Assembly (NCBI GenBank): GCA_010015805.1
Contig: ML978123.1
Coordinates: 2,914,001 to 2,978,000, forward strand
DNA length: 64,000 nucleotides
Direction: 5' to 3'
From: Rhizodiscina lignyota
Taxonomy: Eukaryota > Ascomycota > Dothideomycetes > Aulographales > Rhizodiscinaceae
The position numbers were made by a program, and so were the translations under genes. Of the stretch, positions 10,144 through 21,644 are shown in pieces. Every line of letters starts with the position of its first letter. The stretch's first letter is position 1. The notes under the pieces were generated by a model that was not told where the DNA came from, did no database searches, and saw nothing but the letters and a program-made list of their open reading frames with translations.

Positions 10144-11953
10144 CTCTATACTTCATATGCGGAGGAGTCGACGAGCGAGAACGCTCGCTTTGTACGATAT
10201 CACCGTGATGCGGCAGGCGGTCGTCCTGGACAAGGGCACTTCGAGGTTCCAGTATCTCGAGTGGTTTTCAGCGGGATAGCGCAAAGGTGACGTGAAGGCT
10301 AGGTGATTCGAGAGAGACACGAAATGTCACTAAATGCGCATACGTCAAGACGGAGCTTTTGTGTGGAATTTCTTCCCATTGAATTTGGCTCATCAGGACG
10401 GTCTTGGCAAAGATCCTTGTTCGCCTCGTGTTATTCGTCTGTTCTCCGCAGACCTCACACTACCCACTATAAGCCTATGTTATCGAAAAGCGCTTCAATA
10501 TGGCAAGTGTTCTCACTTAAATAGACGAATAAGATCATTCTAATGCCATACCAGCCATACAACCTACCTAATCTTCGCCGGCTCTTTGTAGAGGCACGAA
10601 CGGAGGCGGAGGAGAGCGCATATTCGCGGAACGCTGTAAGCTCAAATATACCTCGAATCCAGGCGTCGCTAATGGTCTATCGAGTTCTATAATCTTGTGA
10701 TCTTCATGTCGTCAGTTGCCATTTTCAGCTTGGCTGCTCAGCGAATGCATACTCCGACACAAACCAAATGACATGTGCTATCTCTGGCTGAAACTGCAAT
10801 TCGATAAATCGATTACCGATCACTTAATCATGTACTTGGTTTCCAAGTTGGGTTACAGCTACAATGCGCATTCCTGGTTACCACATGGAACCTTTGAGGA
10901 CGATGTGTGAACGTCGTCAGAGTTCCATCCCTTCAATTGGCAAGGGTGTCTAGACGCGTTCAGAAAGAATTTTGGAGCCCATCATTAAGGCGTCATATCC
11001 GTCAGATATCTAATGGACTTCTCAACCAAAAGACTCGAGGTCCCCCTCTTCTCAAAATCAAATGGTCGGCGTCTGTTATTGGAATCGCGTCGAATAACGG
11101 AAAGGCCTCATACAATCCAAAGTTATCTGATAGCGAGTAGAAGTTGTCGTCAATACACTTCCGCTAGACCTTTGGTGCTAAGGAATACGAGTATATAGCT
11201 CAGGTTCAGGACAGCAGCAACTTTGCTCCGATGCCGGCCTCGAATCCGGCCGCGTTCTAGGTTCACTTCTGAGTGACTTCACGTTGCAAACACAGGCGGG
11301 AGAGAACGCTTTGGCAGAATCATGTGAAGCAGGCGAGAGTAAAGACATGCACCCTGCATGGTTACACCGGCAAATTACGGTCTCACGCACGAGCCGCCGC
11401 GTAAATGTATCGCAAGTGGAGATATTGAGCGTTGGTGACCGACCCAAGCCAATTGATACTCGCCCTATGCTGCAACGCTTCAAGGAGGAGAATATCAGAT
11501 GTCGTGTACTTTCGAAATTCAACTTCATGTTGAGGGCGATTCGAGTCGAGACCAATCGATGATATCATTTGGCACTGCTTCACTCACGACTCCCAACTCA
11601 ACTTCATGCGTATCTTACAGGTTAATCCTGTGAGTAGAGCACGATCACTTAAGTTTGAGCTAGGGGAGGCAGCAGCAACAAGCTTTTCACACGCGTGACT
11701 TCCATGATGGCCTGGTGTTGTGCGGACTTCACCGCTTTCTCGACGCGCCCGCGAGTTTACGCGCTAGTGAGGACGCAATTTGCCGCCTGCTGCCTTGGAC
11801 TATATAAACTTCTGTTTCTCGCTCTTCTCTCTCTCTTCTTTCCTCCCCACCACACACTTTCGTTCTGCGGACACAGCACCGCAGTCTTCCTTCAGCAATC
11901 GCTCCCTCAAACAATCCAACCACATTCTGAAAGTCACTCTCTGAACATTCAAT
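10144..11953. other. Intergenic, 1.8 kb, promoter elements at the right end
   Basis: The left end is the AP-1 beta promoter and the right end the promoter of the secreted repeat protein, with TATATAA at 11801 and a CT-rich leader. Between them I see only short open frames without coding character. Confidence 0.5.
11801..11807 (+). promoter_or_regulatory. TATA box of the secreted repeat protein gene
   Basis: TATATAA lies 153 bp before the ATG at 11954 and is followed directly by a CT-rich tract (about 11810-11850). This is a classic arrangement for strongly or conditionally expressed fungal genes. Confidence 0.65.
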
Positions 11954-13485
11954 ATGGCTAGCCTTAGCCTTCTTCTCTTCAGGCTCATGGTGTTCGCTGG
12001 CGTGTGCCTCGCCGTGGTCAATGGCACAAAGGCGTCAAACACCACCACCGCTGTGGCTACTTTCTCTCCAACCACTAACATCTACCTCGCTGGTGTGGTC
12101 AATGCCACTGGTGTGGTCAATGCTACGAAGATGTTAAACACTACTACCACTGTCGCTATTCACTCCCCAGCCACCAACACGTCCCTCCCTGCTTTGGTCA
12201 ATGCCACAAAGGTTTCAAACGCCACCAGCACCGTGGCTGCGTGCTCCACATCCACTGGCATGTGCTCCGCTGTTGTCAATGCCACAAAGGTATCAAATAC
12301 TACCACCAGCGTGGCTGCTTGCACCCCGACCAAGACAGCTGTCCCTCCCGGAGTTGGCATCTTTTCGGTTGTCTTGAACAACCAAGAGTATTTCAGCGAG
12401 GATCTTCGAGCAACCCTCGGATGTGAGTCCATTGGGTTGATACAATCAAGGTCCACATGCTAATTACATTTCACAGCGCCTGTTCAGAACGAGATGACGG
12501 CATTTGGCTGGAGCTTCATGAGTGCTATGAACAACAGCAACACCATCAAGCTCACATGCGACCTTCTCAACTCCCTTGCTTACCGCAAAGCCAACCCTCT
12601 TCTCGACTTTCAATGTGAGACACAATTGCAGAGTTCTCGATGAATAAGAACAGCTACTACTCTTATTATCTATTAGGTGCCCCAGACACACTCCATGACA
12701 TTTTCTGCAGCTCTGTGTCAATGACCCCCGCTAAGATTGCCATCACTGCTGGCGAACAGATCGTCGACTCAAACACCAATCGATTCACGTTCGACCTTGC
12801 GACAATGTTCAGCTGCCCCAATTTGGAATGCGGAGACAAGAAATTCCAAGTGCTGACCGAGATCATCTGCAATGGTCTTGACGCCGGTATGCTTGCGAAA
12901 ATCGGGATTCACAAGTCCACTATGCTCGACGGTCTTTCGTATGACGGCCTCAACTGCTCGTCACTCACAAACTTTGCCGCATTGAAGAACGCTTCACTCG
13001 CTCGAATTGTCCCCAAGAATGTGCCACAGCAGACACATCTGTCTGAAGCTCGCTCCCTCCTGTACGGCGCTTATCTTGGTGTGGGCTTTTCCAACAATCG
13101 GACACTCGAGATCTGCCCTCCTGTCAACTCCACACAAGCACCCCTTGTGTCATGGATTCCGCTTGCTGCGAAGCGTCACTTGCGCTTGCCTTACATCCAG
13201 TACGGCGCCTGTAACCAAAGCGAGCCTTTCAACGTTACGATTCCGGAGTTCCGTGCAAAGGTCCTCGCTTACACGATCATCAACGCCAGCGCAAACAAGA
13301 CCTTCCAGAACGTCTTCTGCAGCAATGCGCTCCCATCGTCGCAGTGGGCCCCGTATCAGTACGTCAGCACCGGTACCTACCAAATCGATGATCAAGCGTA
13401 CTATGGTATTTTGAAGCCATGGTGCCAGAAGCTTGGTCTGCCATCTTCAAACTTTGGTGGCAACTTAACCATGGGTGAGGCTTAG
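11954..13485 (+). CDS. Secreted, sequon-rich tandem-repeat protein of unknown function
   Basis: Three exons: 11954-12422, 12477-12614 and 12677-13485, giving 471 residues. A signal peptide covers about residues 1-20. Residues 21-140 hold four imperfect repeats of 26-27 residues built on VVNATKVSNTTT, packed with N-x-S/T sequons, with a small extra duplication in the second copy. At DNA level the period is 78-81 bp, starting near 12014, 12113, 12194 and 12272, plus an 18-bp duplication at 12095. The rest is a globular, Cys-containing domain with more sequons and no family I recognise. It is presumably secreted and heavily glycosylated, perhaps part of the cell wall. A TATA box and CT-rich leader precede it. 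Confidence 0.8.
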
Positions 13486-14021
13486 TATCATGATGCCTAT
13501 CAGCTCACTCATTTCCTTTCCTTTTTCTCTTTTGAATCATGAATGATTCAATGATTCTTCATGCCAGCTCTGATGCTGTGCATCTTTTATCCAACTTGCT
13601 TTAGATAGCAATACACACTCTTTAACTTTAAATCTTGACTGTGCCTCTTGTACTGAATGAAAGTGAACCCTAAGTCTTAACGTACAGACTGCAAGTTGGG
13701 CGCCCGCATATAGTCGAATAGGAGCCGAACCTTTACGTATAAGTTGGAGTTTAATAAGAGTACTATATTCATTTTTTCGCCCGAGCTGTAAATTGAGCGT
13801 CTGAATGTAATTGAATTAGAGCTTGAACTCTTCACGCACGCCAGAAGCTAATTGAGTACTTTCCATTAAAGCGATGCTTCATCTGAGTATACGAGCTGTA
13901 AGTATATACTCCAAAGAGCGTAGAACTAAACCTTCACTAAGCCTTCAGAGATAATTTCAATAACCTTGATATGTAAGAGCTGCCTTCCCTTCGGCGTCAC
14001 TCTTGATCATCCTCTTCCTCT
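13486..14021. repeat. Decayed ~100-bp direct repeats
   Basis: Three related segments start near 13689, 13786 and 13896 with CTGCAAGT, CTGTAAAT and CTGTAAGT. The first two stay alignable for about 75 bp, through a GAACC/GAACT segment to a shared AGAGTACT/TGAGTACT end. Most differences are C/T or G/A. There is no coding potential. This looks like RIP-type decay of a small tandem repeat between two gene ends. Confidence 0.55.
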
Positions 14022-15260
14022 TCACCGTCTTCTCGTCACATCCAACTCCTCCCTCGCCGATGCATTCCTTCGCTCTTCCAAATCCTGGCCCCTCTGAAAC
14101 GCCTCGACCCTCTCCCGCTCCAAATAGTCCTGAAGATCCATGCTTCCCTTTTTAGCCTTGAGCTGCGCCAGGAATCCTCCCTTATCCCTCCCCTCCTCGA
14201 TCGCTATGAGCCGTCTCTCTAAGGCACCCTGGGCATCCCGACTCTGCAGCCACATGTCCACCCTCTCATCGCTACCGAAGCACACGCCGTACCCGTCGCA
14301 GTAGCATGCGTCCATAGAGGGGCAAAGCTCGGGCTCGCCGGTGAAGATGTACTGCCACGTGTATTCAAAGATGTGGGCTGCCGCATGGTCGTCGAGTGGA
14401 GTGTCGAGTAGCCAGTCACGCCATTTCATGTACTGCTCTATCGGGTGTCGATGAATCGCATCACGACTGGCGGCGAATTGGGCGCAGCACGATTGGCTCA
14501 GCTCCTCGGGGACGGGCGTGTCGGCGCCGAAGAGGTCATGCCATATGCTCGGTTTGAAGTTGCGCTCCTTAGGCTTGTTCCTAATTTCGATGTCCTGCTC
14601 TTCTCGATCGATATGGAGCCTGATGGGACACCCTGGGTCAGGATGACATCGCGCATTCATATAGCCGTGTCGCATGACCCGATCGCTCGACAGACGGTGG
14701 ATCATTTGTGCGGAGTCAAGGTTGAGGAGTAGGTTGTTATGCCACGAGAAGCGGTGTGGGTGAAAGAAGAGGACAACATCTGGCAGATTGTCGTAGTGGT
14801 CGATGATATATGTTAGGTATACCATCGCTTCGTGGCCCTTATTCTTTGGGATGTGAAAAGGGGCATCCTCATTGTCTATGGAGTAGATCACGGTCTCCAA
14901 TCCCGGCAGCTCATCTACTACCCAGGCGACTTCATTTCTCGCCCGTGCTCCGACCACCAGCGTGCGGGTATGCTTGAAGTCGGGTATGGAGACGTTGGAA
15001 GGTATTTCCTGCTTGGTCGCGTCGTAAAACCTGTCGAGTAGGAGTTTGTCCTCCGTGCTCAGGGGAACGAGCTTCTTGTTCTGTTGGCGATGCGGCTCAT
15101 GTTGTTGAAGCGGAATAGGGCGGATTGAGATATAAATCCAGATAGACAACAGCACGAGGGGGAGCAGGACTGCTCTGGCACGGAGTCGTCGCCAGGGGAG
15201 TGGAACGCGACGAACTCTCCAGTTGCTCTGGAATCCAAGCCGATTCCATTGCTTCGACAT
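14022..15260 (-). CDS. DUF3431 protein, type II membrane, glycosyltransferase-like
   Basis: From the ATG at 15260 the protein has 412 residues: a short basic cytoplasmic tail, a transmembrane segment at about residues 30-47, a short stem and a luminal domain matching the fungal DUF3431 family (segments LVVGARARNEVAWV, YSIDNEDAP and LPDVVLFFHPHRFSWHN). A Cys-rich patch (CYCDGYGVCFG) lies near residue 315. The open frame extends upstream to 15446, but that stretch contains a likely 5' UTR intron (GTAAGT near 15360) and the membrane topology fits the later ATG; an ATG at 15281 is also possible. DUF3431 proteins are of unknown function, and a Golgi role in glycan synthesis is inference. Confidence 0.85.
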   Translation of the reverse strand: MSKQWNRLGFQSNWRVRRVPLPWRRLRARAVLLPLVLLSIWIYISIRPIPLQQHEPHRQQNKKLVPLSTEDKLLLDRFYDATKQEIPSNVSIPDFKHTRTLVVGARARNEVAWVVDELPGLETVIYSIDNEDAPFHIPKNKGHEAMVYLTYIIDHYDNLPDVVLFFHPHRFSWHNNLLLNLDSAQMIHRLSSDRVMRHGYMNARCHPDPGCPIRLHIDREEQDIEIRNKPKERNFKPSIWHDLFGADTPVPEELSQSCCAQFAASRDAIHRHPIEQYMKWRDWLLDTPLDDHAAAHIFEYTWQYIFTGEPELCPSMDACYCDGYGVCFGSDERVDMWLQSRDAQGALERRLIAIEEGRDKGGFLAQLKAKKGSMDLQDYLERERVEAFQRGQDLEERRNASAREELDVTRRR

Positions 15261-15941
15261 TCGCACTCGGTTAAGAAACATAGAAAGAGGAAGACCGTCC
15301 CATCGCGGGTCGCGAAAGCTGAGATGGAAAGGAGAGATGCGGCGAAGATCCCAAACACTTACCCTGACTCTGCTTGTGAGATCGCACTGGTTTAAGGGTA
15401 CCTGCAGAGGCACCGTGCCACTGGCACACAGGCACACACAAGTCATTTGGGTTTAATTATGGCCTTGCTGGCCAATGGCCGTCTCGAGTTGATGATTGGG
15501 GGAGAGATGAAACTGCACCGAGGTTGCGTCACCGTAGCATGCCAGTCCATTTGCTCCGATCATTCGATCGACTGGTCTGTGCGCAGATATCACAGCCATT
15601 TAAATCACAGCACCTGGAGAGCCTTCAATGCGGTAGAACGGATGTAAAAAATGTCCACGATGGAATTCGCAAGAATTCAAGTGGCAGCCTCAAGGGTGGC
15701 AAGATAGTTGGGCCCACTCAGGTTCGAATGCGTGTGGCAGGAACAAGTTTTACTCCGCAACACCAGCGAGAGCATCTCTGGAGGCTTGATTATCTATTAC
15801 TCGGAGTGCATTTCACGGTAGTGCGCGACTTTGACACTCATATTATGTGTTAATTAAAGACTATAGATATCCTAGATTGCCGCTGTTTTGCAGTTTGTAT
15901 CGTAGCCCCGGTTCAATCTTTTTGCCACCATCGAGGCATGA
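15261..15941. other. Intergenic, nothing recognised
   Basis: This holds the upstream region of the DUF3431 gene, including a probable 5' UTR intron near 15311-15361, and the 3' flank of the formamidase gene. No repeat or RNA gene is seen. Confidence 0.4.
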
Positions 15942-17450
15942 TCATGAACTCGCAAATGCGCAAGTGCCCATATCCTTCTTCTCCACCGGCGCTCCTGGAA
16001 GTATATTAAAGTCAAATATGTCGACCGGTAGACCCATCGTCGTACAGGCATTTGGGATCTGTCAAGATTGTATTAGCAACACTCACTCTACAACCCAGAG
16101 TCGCCGAACTTACATCAACAATACCAGCTACATGGCCCTGCACAGGTGCACAGGACAGTAGAAGGTAGATCTGGTAATCACTGTACCCATACCGTCTCAG
16201 GTACTCGATGCACCTCAGACTGGTCTGCCTATATGCGACCGTCGCATCCAGGTAGTGTTGCTTGCCCTGCTCATCCACGGAGAACCCCTCGAAGTAGATA
16301 TAGCGGCCAGGTCCGAATTGCGGCTCCACAGGACCCGGAATATAGATCGGCGACTTGGTACCCAGCTCAGCCATGCCATTTTTCATGACCGTAAACTTGA
16401 TCGTAATCACACCGGCCATCTCAATCGCGCCACAGAACGATATTTCGCCGTCACCCTGAGAGAAGTGCAGGTCTCCGACACTGAATTTCGCGCCCTTGAC
16501 GTGCACTGGGAGATAAACCTTGCTGCCTCGCGAGAGGTTCTTGATGTCGCAGTTGCCGCCGTGCTCTGGACGACCTGGGATTGTCCTCGCACCCTCCTTG
16601 CCAACCTTTTCCTTGATATCATCGGATGCGCTGCCAGCGTGAACGTTCTGCGGTTGCGGTGGAAGCGCAACATCCCGATCCATATGTGCGCACGCAGAGA
16701 TGAGCTCGGCTTCGCGCTTGTTCCAAGTCGCAAGCACCTCGGGGCTTGGTGCGCAGCCCAAGATGCCAGGATGGATGAGGCCTGCGAAGCGCACACCTGG
16801 GATGTGGCGCGAGGAGCAGAAGATGCCTTCAAAGTCCCAGATCGCCTTTGCCGCATTTGGGTAATGCTCATCCAGGAAACCTCCGCCGTTCTTCTTGTCA
16901 AAGATGCCTGTGAATCCCCATGGCTGGTCCTGCAGCGGCTGCACGTCCTGAATCTCTACCAGAAGAATGTCACCTGGCTCGGCGGTCTCGATCTCGAATG
17001 GGCCGGTGAGGTAGTGGACTTGTGTCAAGTCAACATTTTTGACATCGTCGGCACTGCAATTGTGTCAGCACCTCGCCAGACATTATGTTTGGAACCGCAT
17101 TAACCTATCGTTATTGCCAATTTGGCCACCAGTCCAGTCGAGACATTCAATCTTCACGACCTCGCCGTTCTTGATGGTGCCACAGAACGGAACTGTAGGG
17201 CAGGAGTCAATATTCTGGGTAAGGATGATTCTGAGATCTGCTCACCGTCGGGGTGCCATCGATTCTGTAATTAATCAGCTCAATAGCTCCAAATTCTTGA
17301 GAGTACATACATGAAGGGTTTTCTGCTGCTGTGGAGGCGTATTCAAGTCCACCTAAGGCGCGTTAGCTTCGCGAAGCTTGCTAGCAAACATCACGGAAGT
17401 TGAGGCGGATAGCTCACTTTAGCGGCAAATCGCAGTTCTTGCTTGCCCAT
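15942..17450 (-). CDS. fmdS: Formamidase (FmdA/AmdA family)
   Basis: Six exons in transcript order: 17418-17450, 17311-17352, 17246-17264, 17105-17192, 16114-17053 and 15942-16058, giving 412 residues, close to the Aspergillus enzyme. The start MGKQELRFAAKVDLN, the segments HNRWHPD, ECLDWTGGQI and VDLTQVHYLTGPFE, the FTGIFD region and the tail VDIFDFNILP all fit fungal formamidase. It hydrolyses formamide to formate and ammonia as a nitrogen source in the cytosol. Exon 3 is only 19 nt. The stop of the fifth-exon frame at 16012 is avoided by the 55-nt intron 16059-16113. Four HGATAR sites lie 125-280 bp upstream of the ATG, fitting AreA-type nitrogen control as known for A. nidulans fmdS. Confidence 0.94.
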
Positions 17451-18006
17451 CTTGAAGGTCGAGTTCGATATGAAGTACAGAGAGGATCGCGGTCAGAGAA
17501 TACAACAATTGCTTCACAGACGAGGAGAAAGGAGGCGTGAAAGATGGAAATAAAGGATAAACTGCGGGGCAAGCTATCACCTACCGCGTCATTCGAGCTG
17601 AAGGTTTATTTAGTTCCTTTAGGCATTTCCGCGCAAGGCAGCTCGAAACTGGGTCCGGTTGCCCAGAAGAGCGATAAGATGCTTGCGGTGATAAAACTGC
17701 ATTTGAATGAGGGGGGAGGGGTCCTGATAGGCAAGCAACCGTTTTTGTCAAGTAACGCGTCGCTACCGCAGAGCGCGCCGCTACCCCGCCGTCATCGGAA
17801 GCCCTGGGAACCCTGCACATACATATCGCTGTGGTCGGAAGAAAGGATCATATTTGTATTTCGAATTGCTGCCTCTGAGACTGGGTGACTTGTGACTTGT
17901 GACTTATACCAAGTCTGGTAAAGATCAATCGCTTTTGTAGCACTCTTGGTGCAGTTCTATCCCATATCCTTACTGGAAGATGCTTGATACAGACTTTGAG
18001 AGCCAA
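17451..18006. other. Intergenic with formamidase promoter
   Basis: This 556-bp stretch holds the formamidase upstream region with its GATA-site cluster, then the 3' flank of the UsgS-like gene. No coding feature is seen. Confidence 0.5.
17574..17730 (-). promoter_or_regulatory. Cluster of four HGATAR sites upstream of formamidase
   Basis: Sites are TGATAG (read on the minus strand at 17574-17579), CGATAA (17672-17677), TGATAA (17689-17694) and TGATAG (17725-17730). HGATAR is the known binding consensus of the nitrogen regulator AreA/NIT2. Four sites in 157 bp upstream of a nitrogen-scavenging enzyme make this a plausible regulatory region; binding itself is inferred. Confidence 0.5.
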
Positions 18007-19360
18007 TCATGAGAACTTATTGAAAGGCTCTTCCGTTTTTGTCGGATCGTTTCCAGTGGAATTGCTCCGAATGTTCAGCGCGTCCAGATTCTCAAGAGAC
18101 AGGTTGAGGAACTCGTGTTTGTTCTGCCATCGGACCTGGCCCTCTGCATACTCCTTGGCTTGGGAGGGCGGAGGTGGCGGATCAGTGATTTTCGTTAGCA
18201 AGAATGCTGTGGATGCTTCTGCGATGCCATATATCAAGACGCCAAGCAGTGGAATCTTGAGGAAGACGAAGAAGCCAACCGCAAATCCGAACAGGACGCC
18301 TTCACGGTCTCTGAACCATAATTTCTTCTGTTCCCTGGTGTACCTCACGCGCGAGAAATATGGATCGAGCTATTAGAGTCGTGAGTGGTAGTCAAGCTGT
18401 ACAATTTCGGCAGAACTCACTAGTTCTCGCATAAGGCTCCTCGACGAGAAGTAGCTCTGCAGGAAGGTGACTAAATAGCGTCGCGGAAGGAAAATGGCGG
18501 TGCCGAAGATGATAACTGCTGGCTGTGTGCCAACAGCTGCGTGGAAGGTGTAGAAACTTGCTGCAGGCAAGACGAACCTGCCTACAACAGGTACATGCGA
18601 GAGTGCATATATAGCCAAGGAGATACCAGCTCTGCGGCCATAGCGAATCAAAAACGCTATAATGGCGTCTCGCTTGCCCTTGCCCTCCCTCGGGTCTCCA
18701 TGTGTCGGATAGAGCCTAAGGTTTTCGTAGTACATTGCCCGTAGCTGGCGTGGGTCCTCACCACGATGTTTTGCAATGTAGGTACGGTCAACCCAATCAA
18801 GGGAGTCCATGAACCTACAGCCCTGGATTAAGCATTGGAGCATATACAAAGGAAGAGAAAACGTACATTCTATCCATTGTGGGAGTGAGATACCTCATCA
18901 GCGACATGAGGAGGAAAGGCACTTGCAGCACCGAATGCTCGATGAAGGTCAGACCGTCGATTAGCTCGTTGTCCCATTGTGATCCTTCCAAGTTGACGAA
19001 GAATCCAAGAATCCAGATGAAGACTCGCACGCCAATTGTCTGCCCAGAGTAAGTATGAGATGACCATTAAGGTAATGCACGTGCTCTACTTACCGGAATG
19101 GCAATAATGAGTCTAATGGCAAGACCGGCAGCAACGGCAATAGCAGCTTGGCGGTAGTGGTCGGAAGTGAATAGTTTCGGGTTCTGAAGTGCTCTGCCAT
19201 CATTTAGTAACCATGATATTCCGTAGTGAATGCTCGGCATGTACCTGTGAGCTGCGACTGTGTTAGTTTATGAGCGCTCATAACTTGACAGATGTCACTA
19301 ACCTCCCACTAGGGTGAGCTGAGCACCTCTTATGATGGCATTCGGGTCAAAATTCGACAT
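18007..19360 (-). CDS. UsgS-like multi-pass membrane protein
   Basis: Six exons in transcript order: 19303-19360, 19245-19251 (7 nt), 19094-19193, 18867-19039, 18421-18814 and 18007-18369, giving 364 residues. The N-terminus MSNFDPNAIIRGAQLTLVG and the HRALQNPKLFTSDHYRQAA segment match what I remember of fungal proteins annotated 'transmembrane protein UsgS'. Hydrophobic segments lie near residues 48-75, 98-112 and 180-230, and near 285-310. The role is unknown; distant likeness to RRT8/EI24-type membrane proteins is possible. The 7-nt exon is needed to keep frame between exons 1 and 3. The gene is head-to-head with INP1, 463 bp apart. Confidence 0.85.
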
Positions 19361-19823
19361 TCTCGACAGTATTGAGGTCTGCCTGAATTTTGAGAAACTG
19401 TTGTTGAAGTTGTGGGAGTGGTAAATGACGCCGAAGGCTGCGCCAGCCAACGGCGGCAACCTTGAAGTCGCGTCGGACGTGCTGCAGTGGGTAAACACGC
19501 GTCGTTCGCGCCTGGCTCTCCACGCCTACGATATTAAGGCTAACAATTCAATATTACTGCGATCGATATCCTCTATTCATCGAGTCAATTCAAAGCCACC
19601 CCAAGATCTATTCTGGGATGTCCGATAGCTCCGCGATTGTGTAACAGAACTGCCCTGTCTCCCTTTTGATCGTCCGCAACGCCAAAGCGCCACAAGCTCC
19701 ATTCCCAGCCTCCATCAATAACCGAGACGCCTCGACTCATTACGCGCATTACAAACGTCGAGTCGCACGACAGATGTCTTCTCCATCACCGTCACTGTGA
19801 ACGCTCCCACTAAACATGTCATC
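19361..19823. promoter_or_regulatory. Shared promoter region: UsgS-like gene / INP1
   Basis: This 463-bp region lies between two divergent starts. An upstream GTG-initiated extension of the INP1 frame (19797) is not used in this call, because the ATG at 19824 has a good context (A at -3). Confidence 0.5.
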
Positions 19824-21644
19824 ATGTCCGCCATCTCCTCTCCCTCAACCCCCGAGACACCCGCTCCGCGGATTCGCCCTGTGTCGCTCCGATCGAGCAC
19901 CGTGCCGACGAAGTTAATCGAGGGGCACAGCACCAGTTCCCCGACGAGCGCGACAGGCACGGTTGGGACAGATAAAGATCTTGAGATTCTGTTCGCCCAC
20001 GTATCTGGCAAGATCGTGTCGTTCACCACGTCATCAAGCACATCACGACCGAGCTCCAGCTCAAGCCGGGGAACCGCTGCAGACAAGGACGTGATTGGGA
20101 CATTACCATGGGCCTCACCAACAGAGAGAACGGTTGCGGCTGGTTGGTTCTTCGGATTGGCTGCACGAAATGCACGTAAACTGATCTTGTAAACAGGTCC
20201 GCTGCAAATCTATCGCGTACGGAGCTCAGGTGTTGCCTTCCTCCACTCCGGACGTCTTCTCCACCCTATCATGCCCGCATCCCAGTGCTGGTGCGTTGAC
20301 GGCGAATCGAAATTCGTTCTGCGCGTCCGTGATGGTGTATTCTACCGCCTCGAACTACCGTGGGACACAGAAGATGATAAGACGAAGGTTGAGGAATTCA
20401 AGGACGTCCTTGGCAAGGTCTTAAGATATGAGAGGACGGCATGTCCTTTCAATCGCGGATTCCATGTCGATCTGCCGGAAGAATCTCTAGACTCACCAAC
20501 CCGGGTTCGAATTCTAAGGAATACTTCACGAGCGAAGCGATGGAAATTGAAGGGTGTTTGGGTGCCGGAAGACGGGCGCCCCCAAATGACAACAGCTGAA
20601 GATCGACGGCCTTCAGAGACCTCGCAGGACTCAAATGGAGAAGGCACAGAGAGCTCGAACAGTGTTGATGATGATCCGAGAGAGGAATCGAGTGGTGTCG
20701 CAGCAAAACCACAAGAGCAGGCAGTTGCGGGAGCTGAACCGGAGCGCAAAGACTCTATCGATGTTTCCGAGTCGCCTATAATACAGCCCTCCAGACCTCG
20801 CACGATAGTGGCAATCCGATCAGTCACAGCACCTCCACATCTCATTACGTCTACCTCTCCTCCATCTGTTGCACCCCCGTCGCCCGAAGACATCACCGAG
20901 CAAGATGCGGATACTCGAAGTATTGCATCAAGCCGAGCTTCTTACCATACAGCAGATGACTCTGATTCACCCCTTTCTACTTCCGGTCCGTACGAGGACG
21001 CCCTCCCTACACCTGGGCCAGAAATATCCAATACGATCGACCTCTCGAACTCGGGCAAAGGTCACCATGCGCGCGATGTCTCGGACGTTACAATCACAGG
21101 CAGCGATGATACTGATGGAGTGGCCGAAAGTTCAAAACGACACAGTTTCCCTTCTCCTCCTTCGACACCGACCCTTATCTGCGATATGGACGATGTTGGC
21201 GATCCACCATGGTCAGACGCAGTCACTCCTCCCAACACCCTCCGTCTTCGCCGTCTTCCAAAGGCACAAGCCAGAGGCAGAGATGGTGCTCAGGCAGCCC
21301 CATATACACCGATCTTCTCTCCTACATCTCCAACTAGAGGGCGGCGGCTCACAGCCGCCATTCTCCAAAAGGCCTACTCCATAATTCTGGGACCACCGGC
21401 GTCTCTTGTTGCGCTCATGTTGCGCATTGCAGCAAAGATTGCAAACGGTGCCAACATCTGGTATTCTTACGATTTAAGAGGTCACGGGGAGAGAATGGCA
21501 GGAACATGGGAGTCTACTGACGAAGAAGATGCGTGGGATGAAGACGACTTTGGCGTGCCATTGAGCAACACGAAGTCGAGAGGTTCATCGGTAACAGATG
21601 GAGAGAGTCCAGGTGCTGCTTCTCGGCGGCAGGAAGTAGACTAG
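19824..21644 (+). CDS. INP1: Inheritance of peroxisomes protein 1 (Inp1)
   Basis: Two exons, 19824-20142 and 20197-21644, giving 588 residues. The spliced core GPLQIYRVRSSGVAFLHSG, followed by HPIMPASQCWCVDGESKFVLRV, RLELPWDTEDDK and a KVLRYERTACPFNRGF end, is the conserved fungal Inp1 domain (about residues 107-205). The N-terminal 100 residues and the long middle (210-470) are Ser/Pro/Asp-rich and look disordered. A hydrophobic segment lies near residues 510-530 and the tail is acidic. Inp1 tethers peroxisomes to the mother-cell cortex in yeast by linking Pex3 to the plasma membrane; a role in peroxisome placement in hyphae is inferred. Confidence 0.92.

Noticed and set aside
11220-11270. 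tRNA-like T-arm (GCCGG..TCGAAT..CCGGC)
   Set aside because: The loop has eight bases and no anticodon arm or acceptor stem fits around it.
16255-17103. 282-codon plus-strand frame across formamidase
   Set aside because: It lies opposite the conserved enzyme and crosses its intron; codon shadow.
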